Shown: in pieces, positions 21,926 to 28,965 of the stretch
How the letters are laid out: the number at the start of each line of letters is the position of its first letter
Numbering within the stretch: the stretch's first letter is position 1
From: Hyphomicrobiales bacterium
GTDB taxonomy: Bacteria > Pseudomonadota > Alphaproteobacteria > Rhizobiales > GCA-2746425
NCBI GenBank assembly: GCA_002746425.1
Contig: NVXB01000001.1
Location: 61,604-104,292, forward strand
Direction: 5' to 3'
Length of the DNA stretch: 42,689 bases
Position numbers and translations under genes: made by a program
Notes under the pieces: model-generated
Told to the model about the DNA's origin: nothing
Seen by the model: the letters and a program-made list of their open reading frames with translations, nothing else
Databases searched by the model: none

Positions 21926-23456
21926 ATATATTACTTTAAAAAGTAATTCTCCTCTTAAATCATATTATAAGGGCTTGGGATATAATGTTTCTCAGGCCTT
22001 TATCGATGTTGAAATCTCCCATTTAAAAAAAGAATCCAATTATTATGTAGATTGTGCATGTGATTTATGTGATAGCGAATATAAACAAAGATTTTCTAGA
22101 AATACTGGTGTGTGTTCGAAGTGTCGCAATAAAGTAAAGAAAAAATTTAAAAAATCTGATAATAGCTTAAAATATTCTGATTTTAAGAATTGGGAAGAAG
22201 ATATACGAAAATTTACAACAAAAAAAGATGCAATCGAATTTCTGAATAGCAAATATAAAATTAGTTTAAATTATTCTACTTTTAATGAAGTTCTTAAACG
22301 TTTAGGAATTGAGCTTCTTCCTATTTCTAAAATTTTAAAAGAAACCATTATACCATCTGAAATAGCATTAAAATATAATATTACCACAACTCGTGTAAAT
22401 TCTATTTTCAAAACAAATAATGTAGAACGGCCGACATCAAAGAGAGAATTTAACCGTAATATTATCATTAGGGATTGGTCATTAATTGAAACACTTAATG
22501 CCTCTTTCGATATTCCTACTATTATCGAGAAATTAAATTACGATTTTTCAGAAACTCTACTTAGAAACTCATTCTATGAAAGGAATATCCCAATAATTCA
22601 ACACTCTTATAACAAATCTAAGGGAGAAATTGAATTATTAGAATGGATAAAATCTCTAGGAGTAGATTGTAAATCTATTAAATTTAAAACCTCCGGTGGC
22701 CTAAAAGAAATAGATTGTTATTGCCCCGATTATAAATTTGGTATAGAGTATTGCGGTTTATGGCATCATTCTTATAATAGCGGAAAACCAAAACGATATC
22801 ATTTAGAAAAATCATTTCTCATGAAAGAAGAACATGATATTCAGATATTTACCATATTTGAAAATGAATGGATTAATTCTAAAAATTTAATAAAAAATAT
22901 GATTAAATCACGCCTTCAAATGAATAAGAAAATTTTTGCCAGAAAATGTACCGCAAGAAATATAACAGCGGCAGAAGCCAGAAAATTCCATAATAAAAAT
23001 CATATTTCTGGGTATGTAAATAGTTCTATAAACGTAGGCTTATATTATGAGAATATGTTAGTTTCATGTATGTCATTTTCTAAATCTAGATATGATAAAA
23101 ATTATGAATATGAAATTACTAGAATGAGTTTTTTACAAGGACATACCATAGTTGGTGGTGCATCTAAAATGTTTAAATTTTCTGGCATTAAATCAATTAT
23201 GACATTCGCTGATTTTAGGTTTGGCGAAGGGAAAGTATATGAAAAATTAGGTTTTAAAAATGTTGGTTTATCTGCGCCTAATTATTTTTATAATAAAAAG
23301 GGAACTATGAAATTAGAATCTAGAATAAAATATCAAAAACATAAGTTGAAAAATATATTAGATGTCTATGACGAAAATTTATCTGAACAAAAAAATATGG
23401 TCAGAAATAATTTCCTGACCATATATGACTGTGGTAATTATAAGTGGGTTATTTAA
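21912..23456 (+). CDS. Free-standing Vsr-like (Hef-type) homing endonuclease
   Basis: 514-residue predicted endonuclease. N-terminal Cys cluster (C48, C50, C53 with C68, C71) suggests a zinc finger. A helical DNA-reading part (about 90-230) follows with repeated short HTH-like segments. The nuclease domain at about 238-325 has KEIDCYCPDYKFGIEYCGLWHH, then YHLEKSFLMKE and IFTIFENEW, the layout of Vsr/EDxHD-type homing enzymes of phages. The C-terminal part (ARKCTARNITAAEARKF, HISGYVNSSINVGLYY, then VGGASKMFKF) matches Hef-type phage homing proteins. TTG start at 21912, AGGAG 13 bases upstream. It ends 4 bases inside the gp18 stop region on the other strand. No intron is visible; it is free-standing. 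Confidence 0.85.
   Translation: MIKTKYITLKSNSPLKSYYKGLGYNVSQAFIDVEISHLKKESNYYVDCACDLCDSEYKQRFSRNTGVCSKCRNKVKKKFKKSDNSLKYSDFKNWEEDIRKFTTKKDAIEFLNSKYKISLNYSTFNEVLKRLGIELLPISKILKETIIPSEIALKYNITTTRVNSIFKTNNVERPTSKREFNRNIIIRDWSLIETLNASFDIPTIIEKLNYDFSETLLRNSFYERNIPIIQHSYNKSKGEIELLEWIKSLGVDCKSIKFKTSGGLKEIDCYCPDYKFGIEYCGLWHHSYNSGKPKRYHLEKSFLMKEEHDIQIFTIFENEWINSKNLIKNMIKSRLQMNKKIFARKCTARNITAAEARKFHNKNHISGYVNSSINVGLYYENMLVSCMSFSKSRYDKNYEYEITRMSFLQGHTIVGGASKMFKFSGIKSIMTFADFRFGEGKVYEKLGFKNVGLSAPNYFYNKKGTMKLESRIKYQKHKLKNILDVYDENLSEQKNMVRNNFLTIYDCGNYKWVI
23389..23424 (-). terminator. Terminator of gp18, inside the endonuclease gene
   Basis: A perfect 10-base inverted repeat, ATATGGTCAG (23395-23404) and CTGACCATAT (23415-23424), with a 10-base loop. 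On the minus strand it lies 29 bases after the gp18 stop and is followed by seven T's (A-run at 23389-23395 on the plus strand), a standard rho-independent layout. It is embedded in the 3' coding end of the opposite-strand homing endonuclease. Confidence 0.75.
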
Positions 23457-25462
23457 CCACCAAATTTGCCAACTACTTCTTCAAATTCAACGCCAGTTCT
23501 AACCGCTACGAAATTCAACACTATCTCATTGATTGATTTAGCTGGTTTAATGTAGATATCACCAATAAATTGATTATTATCAATGATTTCACCAGTATTA
23601 TTGGTTTCATCACATACAACTCTAAATTCATAGATACCTCTGCGCCCTTGAATATCTCTGAGATATGGAACAACCATATTTCTGAATTGTGATCTCGTGA
23701 AAGCATCATTAAATTCAAATAGTAAATCTTCAGATGCAGTAGCAATTGCTTTTTCAAGAACAATGAAAAGACGTCTCACATTAATTCTATCAAATGCTGA
23801 TTTTTTACCAGATAATGTTTTATCACCGAATAATACTACGCCACGACCCTTTTTATGTATGATTGGATTAACACCATTCTTATAAAGAATATCTCTATTA
23901 GCTTTATTAGGATTGAACGCTAATTTAACAACATTTTTAATGGTTCCTCTAGAGTAACCAGCAGGTGACCACCAAGGGTCACGATCCTTGTCAGTTCTAG
24001 AGAATGTTCCAGCAACATCACCATTCATTGGTACCCAGCGATGAGTATCATTATAACGATCATATCTGTATTTGTAACCAGAATCTAGGAAACTATAAGT
24101 ACTTGAACGGAGAGCATTTCTAAATTGAACAGTATCTTCAGTTTCGCCGAATGGGTTATCAACAACATCAGCAAGTTGCGGTGAAATTACTACAACACAA
24201 TCTCTACGGATTTCAGTGATATTATCTGAAATATAATTAGCAACACCCTCACCATGCACACCACCAACAGCTTTACCAGCCATAATAACCGAAACATCAA
24301 CATCTTCAGCGTTCTTAAACTGATCGTATGCGTTTGCTAAACTAGCTAATGGAATTGCAGATTCAGATAATGAATCCGTTCCACCAGTGAGAGATAATGT
24401 AAGTGGATATGTATCTAGTGCGACCATATTAACAGAAGTGTTCGATGGAGAACCTGCTCTATCGTTAGCGTACCAAATATATTTTGAACTCTGATTGAGA
24501 GCATCTTTGTAATAAATTGATCCACCCTGTTCGCTCTTTGCACCAGTTGCTCTTGAAAGACTTTCAAAAACTTCTAATACAGTACCAGGAACATCTGAAA
24601 CATCTCCATCCTCATCAATAACTACAACATGCATTTCATCGCCGGTACCATTTCTTTCACCAACAAATGCTGAAGTACCAGGAGCTAAATCTACGAGATT
24701 GTAGTATTCCCAATTTCTTTCAACTGTTGTCTGCGTAGAATCTGCGCCTAATGAATATCTTGTTGTAAGATTAATATCAACTGTAGAAACACCGTTTGCA
24801 GAAGCAATAGAATCAATAGATGAAACTTTCATAAATTGTTTACCGATAGAATTGCTACCAGCAGTAAGAATATCGCCAACCTGGAGACCAGTAATGATAG
24901 TATTAGCTAATTCGTCAGACACAGCATTATTTGCACCAGTTGTGGTTAATGTTGCTACATTAGAATTGATAGTAAAATCAATTGCCACATTCGCTGAACT
25001 ATTTCCAGTAAACGTGCTATAAAATGCGTTAGCAGAATCGCATACAGAAATTTTAAGTGAATTACCTAAATCTGATGGATACTTTGCGTAATATAGAGCA
25101 CTTGCAGGAAGTGAGCTAAATGTTTGTGTGTAATGTGTTTCATTTTTAATTGTTGTGTTTGCAACGGTGTTTGCAACAGTGGCAACAGCATTGAATGAAT
25201 TTGCATCAGCGGCGCGGGAAACATAAAGTTTATCGGAATACGATAAATAATCAGCTCCAACGAAAAATGTTTCATAATTAGATGATGTAGGTTTACCAAA
25301 TCTTTGGACTAATTCTGGTTCTGAAGAGATTAATTCTCTATCATCTACTGGACCCCAGTTAAATACACCAGCCAATGCGCCGATTGTAATAGATATATTG
25401 CTAACATATCCGCTGAGATCGAACTCGCGTACTGTAATAGCAGGACTAACGCTAAATGACAT
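23453..25462 (-). CDS. 18: Tail sheath protein (gp18)
   Basis: 669-residue contractile sheath subunit, close to T4 gp18 (659). It starts MSFSVSPAITVREFDLSGYV, the usual sheath N-terminus, with GALAGVFNWGPVDD, and its C-terminal third is the conserved sheath core (AFNPNKANRDILYKNGVNPI, GVVLFGDKTL, INVRRLFIVLEKAI, then FVAVRTGVEF). The N-terminal two thirds are Ser/Asn/Val-rich and more variable. AGGAG precedes the start and a TATAAATA box lies 22 bases upstream. The stop overlaps the convergent endonuclease gene by 4 bases. Confidence 0.96.
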   Translation of the reverse strand: MSFSVSPAITVREFDLSGYVSNISITIGALAGVFNWGPVDDRELISSEPELVQRFGKPTSSNYETFFVGADYLSYSDKLYVSRAADANSFNAVATVANTVANTTIKNETHYTQTFSSLPASALYYAKYPSDLGNSLKISVCDSANAFYSTFTGNSSANVAIDFTINSNVATLTTTGANNAVSDELANTIITGLQVGDILTAGSNSIGKQFMKVSSIDSIASANGVSTVDINLTTRYSLGADSTQTTVERNWEYYNLVDLAPGTSAFVGERNGTGDEMHVVVIDEDGDVSDVPGTVLEVFESLSRATGAKSEQGGSIYYKDALNQSSKYIWYANDRAGSPSNTSVNMVALDTYPLTLSLTGGTDSLSESAIPLASLANAYDQFKNAEDVDVSVIMAGKAVGGVHGEGVANYISDNITEIRRDCVVVISPQLADVVDNPFGETEDTVQFRNALRSSTYSFLDSGYKYRYDRYNDTHRWVPMNGDVAGTFSRTDKDRDPWWSPAGYSRGTIKNVVKLAFNPNKANRDILYKNGVNPIIHKKGRGVVLFGDKTLSGKKSAFDRINVRRLFIVLEKAIATASEDLLFEFNDAFTRSQFRNMVVPYLRDIQGRRGIYEFRVVCDETNNTGEIIDNNQFIGDIYIKPAKSINEIVLNFVAVRTGVEFEEVVGKFGG

Positions 25463-25484
25463 TATTATTCTCCTTTTTTATTGA

Positions 25485-25492
25485 TATTTATA
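25485..25492 (-). promoter_or_regulatory. T4-type late promoter (TATAAATA) for gp18
   Basis: Exact minus-strand TATAAATA 22 bases before gp18, with the same flanks as the gp19 promoter. It is divergent from the plus-strand TTTACA box that starts 18 bases away. Confidence 0.72.
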
Positions 25493-25502
25493 AAAAATGT
25501 TG

Positions 25503-25531
25503 TTTACAACCCCACAAACATAGTTTATAAA
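25503..25531 (+). promoter_or_regulatory. Plus-strand promoter of the gp18/gp17 island (TTTACA-N17-TATAAA)
   Basis: TTTACA at 25503-25508 and TATAAA at 25526-25531 with a 17-base spacer, preceded by TG as at the other two islands. It lies 32 bases upstream of the first island gene and should also transcribe the tRNA genes. Confidence 0.65.
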
Positions 25532-25563
25532 ATATTTAACACCAATCAAATAGAAATTATATT

Positions 25564-25863
25564 ATGAATATTCAAAACATTAAATTCGTCATTAGAGAAT
25601 TAAAAGCAATGAAGGAAAAAGATTTTTATATGGGTGATATTAATACTTGTATTAGCGCTCTTATTCAAAATCGTTTATATAATAATGGTTTAGTTTTTGA
25701 AGATGGTGAAAGTGTCATTAAATTTTATTTTAAAATTTCTGTCAATAAGAGTGAAGATATTTATTGCTGCAGAAGAATAAGTTATGAAAAAGCGACAAGA
25801 AAAGTTACTATTAAAATGCTTAAACATCTAATCAAAACTAATAAAGTTGATTGGAATACATAA
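25564..25863 (+). CDS. Hypothetical protein, paralog of 25970-26266
   Basis: 99-residue protein, unrecognised family. Start MNIQNIKFVIRELKAMKEKDFYM; the C-terminal YEKATRKVTIKMLKHLIKTNKV is nearly the same as in the gene after the first tRNA (YEKATRKIAIKMLKRLIKTNKV). The middle segment differs. Leader TAGAAATTATATT, also shared with the paralog. The two copies alternate with two tRNA genes, so the duplication unit may have included a tRNA. Confidence 0.75.
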   Translation: MNIQNIKFVIRELKAMKEKDFYMGDINTCISALIQNRLYNNGLVFEDGESVIKFYFKISVNKSEDIYCCRRISYEKATRKVTIKMLKHLIKTNKVDWNT

Positions 25864-25875
25864 ATAATACATAAT

Positions 25876-25950
25876 GCGGGTATAGCTCAGAGGCAGAGCA
25901 CCTGGTTTCCAACCAGGGTGTCGGGATTTCGAAATTCCCTACCCGCTCCA
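25876..25950 (+). tRNA. tRNA-Gly (anticodon TCC)
   Basis: 75 nt including encoded CCA. Acceptor GCGGGTA pairs with TACCCGC; D-arm GCTC/GAGC with a 7-base loop; anticodon stem CCTGG/CCAGG with loop TTTCCAA, anticodon TCC, reading GGA/GGG glycine codons. The T-arm GGGAT-TTCGAAA-TTCCC has four pairs and a T-T mismatch at the position usually held by G53-C61. It lies between two paralogous protein genes. Confidence 0.92.
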
Positions 25951-25969
25951 TTTATAAAGGAATTATATT

Positions 25970-26266
25970 ATGAACATAGAGAACATTAAAACAGTTATCA
26001 AAAATCTTAAAATGATGGGTGACGATGATTTTGATATGTCCAATCCAATATACTGTATTGCTGGCATTATAAGAAATATAGAAAAAGAGACTGATAAATA
26101 TGAATCTACATTAATTAAGAGCTATTTTGCTATTTCATTTAAAAAAGCTCTTAAAATATATGCTGGAGCTGAAGATGAGGATTTTTATGAAAAAGCAACT
26201 AGAAAAATTGCCATTAAAATGCTCAAGCGTTTGATTAAAACTAATAAAGTTAAATGGAAAATTTAA
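25970..26266 (+). CDS. Hypothetical protein, paralog of 25564-25863
   Basis: 98-residue protein, second copy of the pair: MNIENIKTVIKNLKMMGDDDFDM, a variable middle with several Lys, then the shared C-terminal helix YEKATRKIAIKMLKRLIKTNK. Leader AAGGAATTATATT. It is placed 19 bases after tRNA-Gly and 7 bases before the next tRNA. No function can be assigned; the conserved basic C-terminal helix might bind nucleic acid. Confidence 0.75.
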   Translation: MNIENIKTVIKNLKMMGDDDFDMSNPIYCIAGIIRNIEKETDKYESTLIKSYFAISFKKALKIYAGAEDEDFYEKATRKIAIKMLKRLIKTNKVKWKI

Positions 26267-26273
26267 TAATATT

Positions 26274-26350
26274 GCCCGAGTAGCTCAATTGGCTAGAGCC
26301 ATCAGCTCATAACTGATTCGGTGGGGGTTCGAGTCCCTCCTCGGGCACCA
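26274..26350 (+). tRNA. tRNA with anticodon CAT (Met or Ile2)
   Basis: 77 nt with encoded CCA. Acceptor GCCCGAG/CTCGGGC, discriminator A, D-arm GCTC/GAGC with a 9-base loop, anticodon stem ATCAG/CTGAT with loop CTCATAA, T-arm GGGGG-TTCGAGT-CCCTC. The G1-C72 pair argues against initiator tRNA. Elongator Met, or Ile2 whose C34 becomes lysidine to read AUA, are both possible; AUA is a frequent codon in this AT-rich phage, which would favour Ile2, but this is not proven. Confidence 0.92.
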
Positions 26351-26364
26351 ATTAAGGAAATATA

Positions 26365-26553
26365 ATGAATTCTGTGGCTGGAATATATCTTTTAATAGTG
26401 GTATGCACCAACGGTTATGCATGCAATAAGTCAAACACTTATAAAATGCCATCTTGGGCTGTCTGTGTAGAAACTTTAAAATACACAAAAACTGCATTGG
26501 AGGGGAATGAATTTGCATTTCTTGTGACATGTGTGGGAAATAAAATAAAATAA
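26365..26553 (+). CDS. Small protein with signal-like N-terminus
   Basis: 62-residue protein after TTAAGGAAATATA. The N-terminal 15 residues are hydrophobic (VAGIYLLIVVCTNG), which fits a signal peptide or membrane anchor without a strong basic start. The rest contains four cysteines in total beyond the helix (NGYACNK, SWAVCVE, LVTCVGN), suitable for disulfides if exported. Fills the gap between the second tRNA and a promoter. No family recognised. Confidence 0.6.
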   Translation: MNSVAGIYLLIVVCTNGYACNKSNTYKMPSWAVCVETLKYTKTALEGNEFAFLVTCVGNKIK

Positions 26554-26556
26554 GTG

Positions 26557-26585
26557 TGTACATATACTGGTAATTTGATTATATT
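26557..26585 (+). promoter_or_regulatory. Sigma70-like promoter TGTACA-N17-TATATT
   Basis: TGTACA at 26557-26562 and TATATT at 26580-26585 with a 17-base spacer, followed by the gene at 26616. The spacer ends TTTGAT in front of TATATT, exactly as at 4780-4808, so the two promoters share more than the two hexamers. Confidence 0.68.
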
Positions 26586-26615
26586 ATCTTTATCAAATCA
26601 AACAAGGATTATATC

Positions 26616-26972
26616 ATGGATAACTTCGATAAACAAAACCTCAAAACTCTTAATACAAAATTTGAGAAAATGCTTAAAGAATTTGCAAAAGAAAATGGCG
26701 TGGATGTTCGTCTCGGCAATGGCAAATTTACAAATTTTACATTCGATGTAAAAATCCACATGACTATCAATAATCCCGAAGCTGCTGTTGAAAATGATAT
26801 GAATGTTACGCTAAGAGCATATAATCTTAATTTAAAATCAGCTGATGGCACTCGAACACTAACTGATTTTAAACACAGCAATCATAAATATCCATTCATT
26901 TATTCTTTTGATAACAAATCTTGGAAATGTTCTTTCGAACAAGCTAGAACCTATTTTGGTAGAACTGCTTAA
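26616..26972 (+). CDS. Conserved phage protein of unknown function
   Basis: 118-residue protein with leader AAGGATTATATC. The layout (LKTLNTKFEKMLKEFAKENG, then VRLGNGKFTNFTFDVKIHM, then NHKYPFIYSFDNKSW) matches a recurring uncharacterised phage family: a helix ending in K-E-x-G-x-x-V, a G-N-x-K/x-F strand and a K-Y-P motif near the C-terminus. No enzyme motif. Its stop directly abuts the gp17 stop on the opposite strand with no spacer. Confidence 0.75.
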   Translation: MDNFDKQNLKTLNTKFEKMLKEFAKENGVDVRLGNGKFTNFTFDVKIHMTINNPEAAVENDMNVTLRAYNLNLKSADGTRTLTDFKHSNHKYPFIYSFDNKSWKCSFEQARTYFGRTA

Positions 26973-28562
26973 TTACCAATTATAATCAAGAGTTATTTCC
27001 TCAAGGTGTTGCTCTTCATCATGACCATCTATAATTATTCCAAACGGAAGAAGACTAGAATCCATGTCTTCTTCCGTTTGTTCTTTGAGATGCTGTAGAA
27101 TATTTTCGTCATTAATTTGATCAATAAAACCAGAGTTAGCAAGCCAAGCAAACAAAACAAGACACATAGTAGTGTCATCATGTTTACCTGATTCAGCTTC
27201 GTATGATTTACCTTTTGCAGAAAATGTTTTAAGTTCATCAATAGTAATTTTATCTATTATTTCAATTTTATTTTGTTCGATTAATAATTTTATCATTGCA
27301 CAACCAACAGCTTTTACACCTGTAGTGGTTCTAATACCTCTATCAGCTTTTCCGCCATAAGATACTTGTTTACCGTTTCTGCCCTTGGTTTCTGTACATA
27401 TAATATTACCTTCATATTCCCATATAATATCAGCTACTTGTTGTCCTAAATCATTTATTTCGACAAGAATTTGAGCTTCATTATAATATGTACCCATTCT
27501 GTAGCATATATCAGCAAAATCAGAGGGAGTGATCATATTATTTCTATATGTGCAAACTTCTTTGTATGGCACAGTGGAAATATCAATAATCTGAAATGCA
27601 GAATAATCTAATCCCTTACCTCTAGAAACATCTGCTACTAGAACATAATTATGATCACTCTGAGACTCATAATACTGACACATATGTGTGTCCTGTTGAT
27701 AAGGAGTTCTATACATTAATAACTTCAATGCCGCGCCGGAAATGAGTGTCCCGGACGAACCTATAAACTCTACTTCTTGTTCCTGAGCAAATTTTTGTTC
27801 ATCAAAGTTTAATTCTGCTAATGTATTTTGTTTCCATTTTTCATCTCTGGCTTTCACTTTCCACCAAGGAACCTCAATATACTCAAATCCATTCAAGCCC
27901 TTTTTAGCATTTTCCACATAGTAATAAAAATGATTTAAACCGTTTGGTGTAGATGTAAGAATCAACCTAGGATTTGGGCCAGCCGAAAGAGTTGGTAAAA
28001 CAGCAGAGGCGAAATCATCCCAATTATCAACAAATGCTGCTTCATCAATATAAACCATATCAAGAGATTTACCACGGACTGAATTTCCTATAGTAGCATC
28101 TGCATAAATCATAGAGCCATTTTCAAATTCCATTGATTCTTTATTGAATGATTTTATTCCGCCCTTAAGCCATCCAGGAAGATATTCATATGCTAATTGT
28201 ATACGAGATAAAACTTCCTTAGCAGTAGCTTTTCTATTGGCTAATATACCTACTTTATAATGTTCGTTAAAAATAGCATCATGGAGAATAATAACAGTTG
28301 CCACAGCCGTTTTACCGACTTGCCTGGCTGTAGCCATAATAAGCTTACCAGTTTTTTTGTATTTTCTAATAGCTTTTTTCTGGTATTTATAAAGTTTGAA
28401 TGGTATTAAGCCACGGCCAGGTGCAACAATCCTGAAATATGTTTCTGCAAAATATATAGGATCTTCCATACATTTCTGTAACTCTTTCATCTGAAAATCA
28501 GAAAGATTTTTTAAAGTACCTGCCTTTGGCAAATTTTCGTTGCCGTTATAAAAATTAGACAT
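26973..28562 (-). CDS. 17: Terminase large subunit (gp17)
   Basis: 529-residue packaging motor. The ATPase has a Walker A-type MATARQVGKTAV (77-87) and Walker B MVYIDEAAF (D173, E174), followed by the coupling motif LTSTPNG (203-209). The RNase H-like nuclease has D311 in LVADVSRGKG, E369 in ILVEINDLG, and D462/D463 in KHDDTTM. Length is shorter than T4 gp17 (610). It overlaps the gp16 gene by 8 bases. Packages DNA through gp20. Confidence 0.96.
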   Translation of the reverse strand: MSNFYNGNENLPKAGTLKNLSDFQMKELQKCMEDPIYFAETYFRIVAPGRGLIPFKLYKYQKKAIRKYKKTGKLIMATARQVGKTAVATVIILHDAIFNEHYKVGILANRKATAKEVLSRIQLAYEYLPGWLKGGIKSFNKESMEFENGSMIYADATIGNSVRGKSLDMVYIDEAAFVDNWDDFASAVLPTLSAGPNPRLILTSTPNGLNHFYYYVENAKKGLNGFEYIEVPWWKVKARDEKWKQNTLAELNFDEQKFAQEQEVEFIGSSGTLISGAALKLLMYRTPYQQDTHMCQYYESQSDHNYVLVADVSRGKGLDYSAFQIIDISTVPYKEVCTYRNNMITPSDFADICYRMGTYYNEAQILVEINDLGQQVADIIWEYEGNIICTETKGRNGKQVSYGGKADRGIRTTTGVKAVGCAMIKLLIEQNKIEIIDKITIDELKTFSAKGKSYEAESGKHDDTTMCLVLFAWLANSGFIDQINDENILQHLKEQTEEDMDSSLLPFGIIIDGHDEEQHLEEITLDYNW

Positions 28563-28965
28563 TTTTATCTTTCAATTTTTTAATTGCATCAGATGTTGTG
28601 CCAACAAATAAATTATTAGTAGTGTTATGAGTATCACCGGCTGGTTTATCATCATGAACTATTTCTTTTCTAGCCCTTGCGTTATCCACTAAATTTTTAT
28701 TAGCATCTAACATGACTTTAATCAAATTAGATAATTCTCTATATGATTTTGGATCTTGTGATTGTGTGCTTAAAGCTATTAATTCGGCTAAAGCATCATC
28801 ACCCTGTGTGATAAGATTTCGAATATTAGTTCTAGCTTCATCTAAATCATCTTCAAGAGTTTCCCCAGATGTTTTATCAAAGGGTATTAATTCTATTGTT
28901 TTCATAGTTTTAGTTTTAGGTATAGGTGATAAATCTAATCTTTCGTAAATTGGGTCATTTTCCAT
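28555..28965 (-). CDS. 16: Terminase small subunit (gp16)
   Basis: 136-residue protein, size and position of the T4-like small terminase. Central helices (EARTNIRNLITQGDDALAE and PKSYRELSNLIKVMLDANKN) form the coiled-coil oligomerisation core. The C-terminal NNLFVGTTSDAIKKLK matches the N-N-x-x-F-V-G-S/T-T tail of small terminases in marine T4-like phages. It recognises the DNA and stimulates gp17. Overlaps both gp17 and the upstream repeat-protein gene. Confidence 0.9.
   Translation of the reverse strand: MENDPIYERLDLSPIPKTKTMKTIELIPFDKTSGETLEDDLDEARTNIRNLITQGDDALAELIALSTQSQDPKSYRELSNLIKVMLDANKNLVDNARARKEIVHDDKPAGDTHNTTNNLFVGTTSDAIKKLKDKNV

Noticed and set aside
26900..26975. Terminator at the gp17 convergent end
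   Set aside because: Only a 5-bp TGTTC/GAACA stem is present without a T tract.
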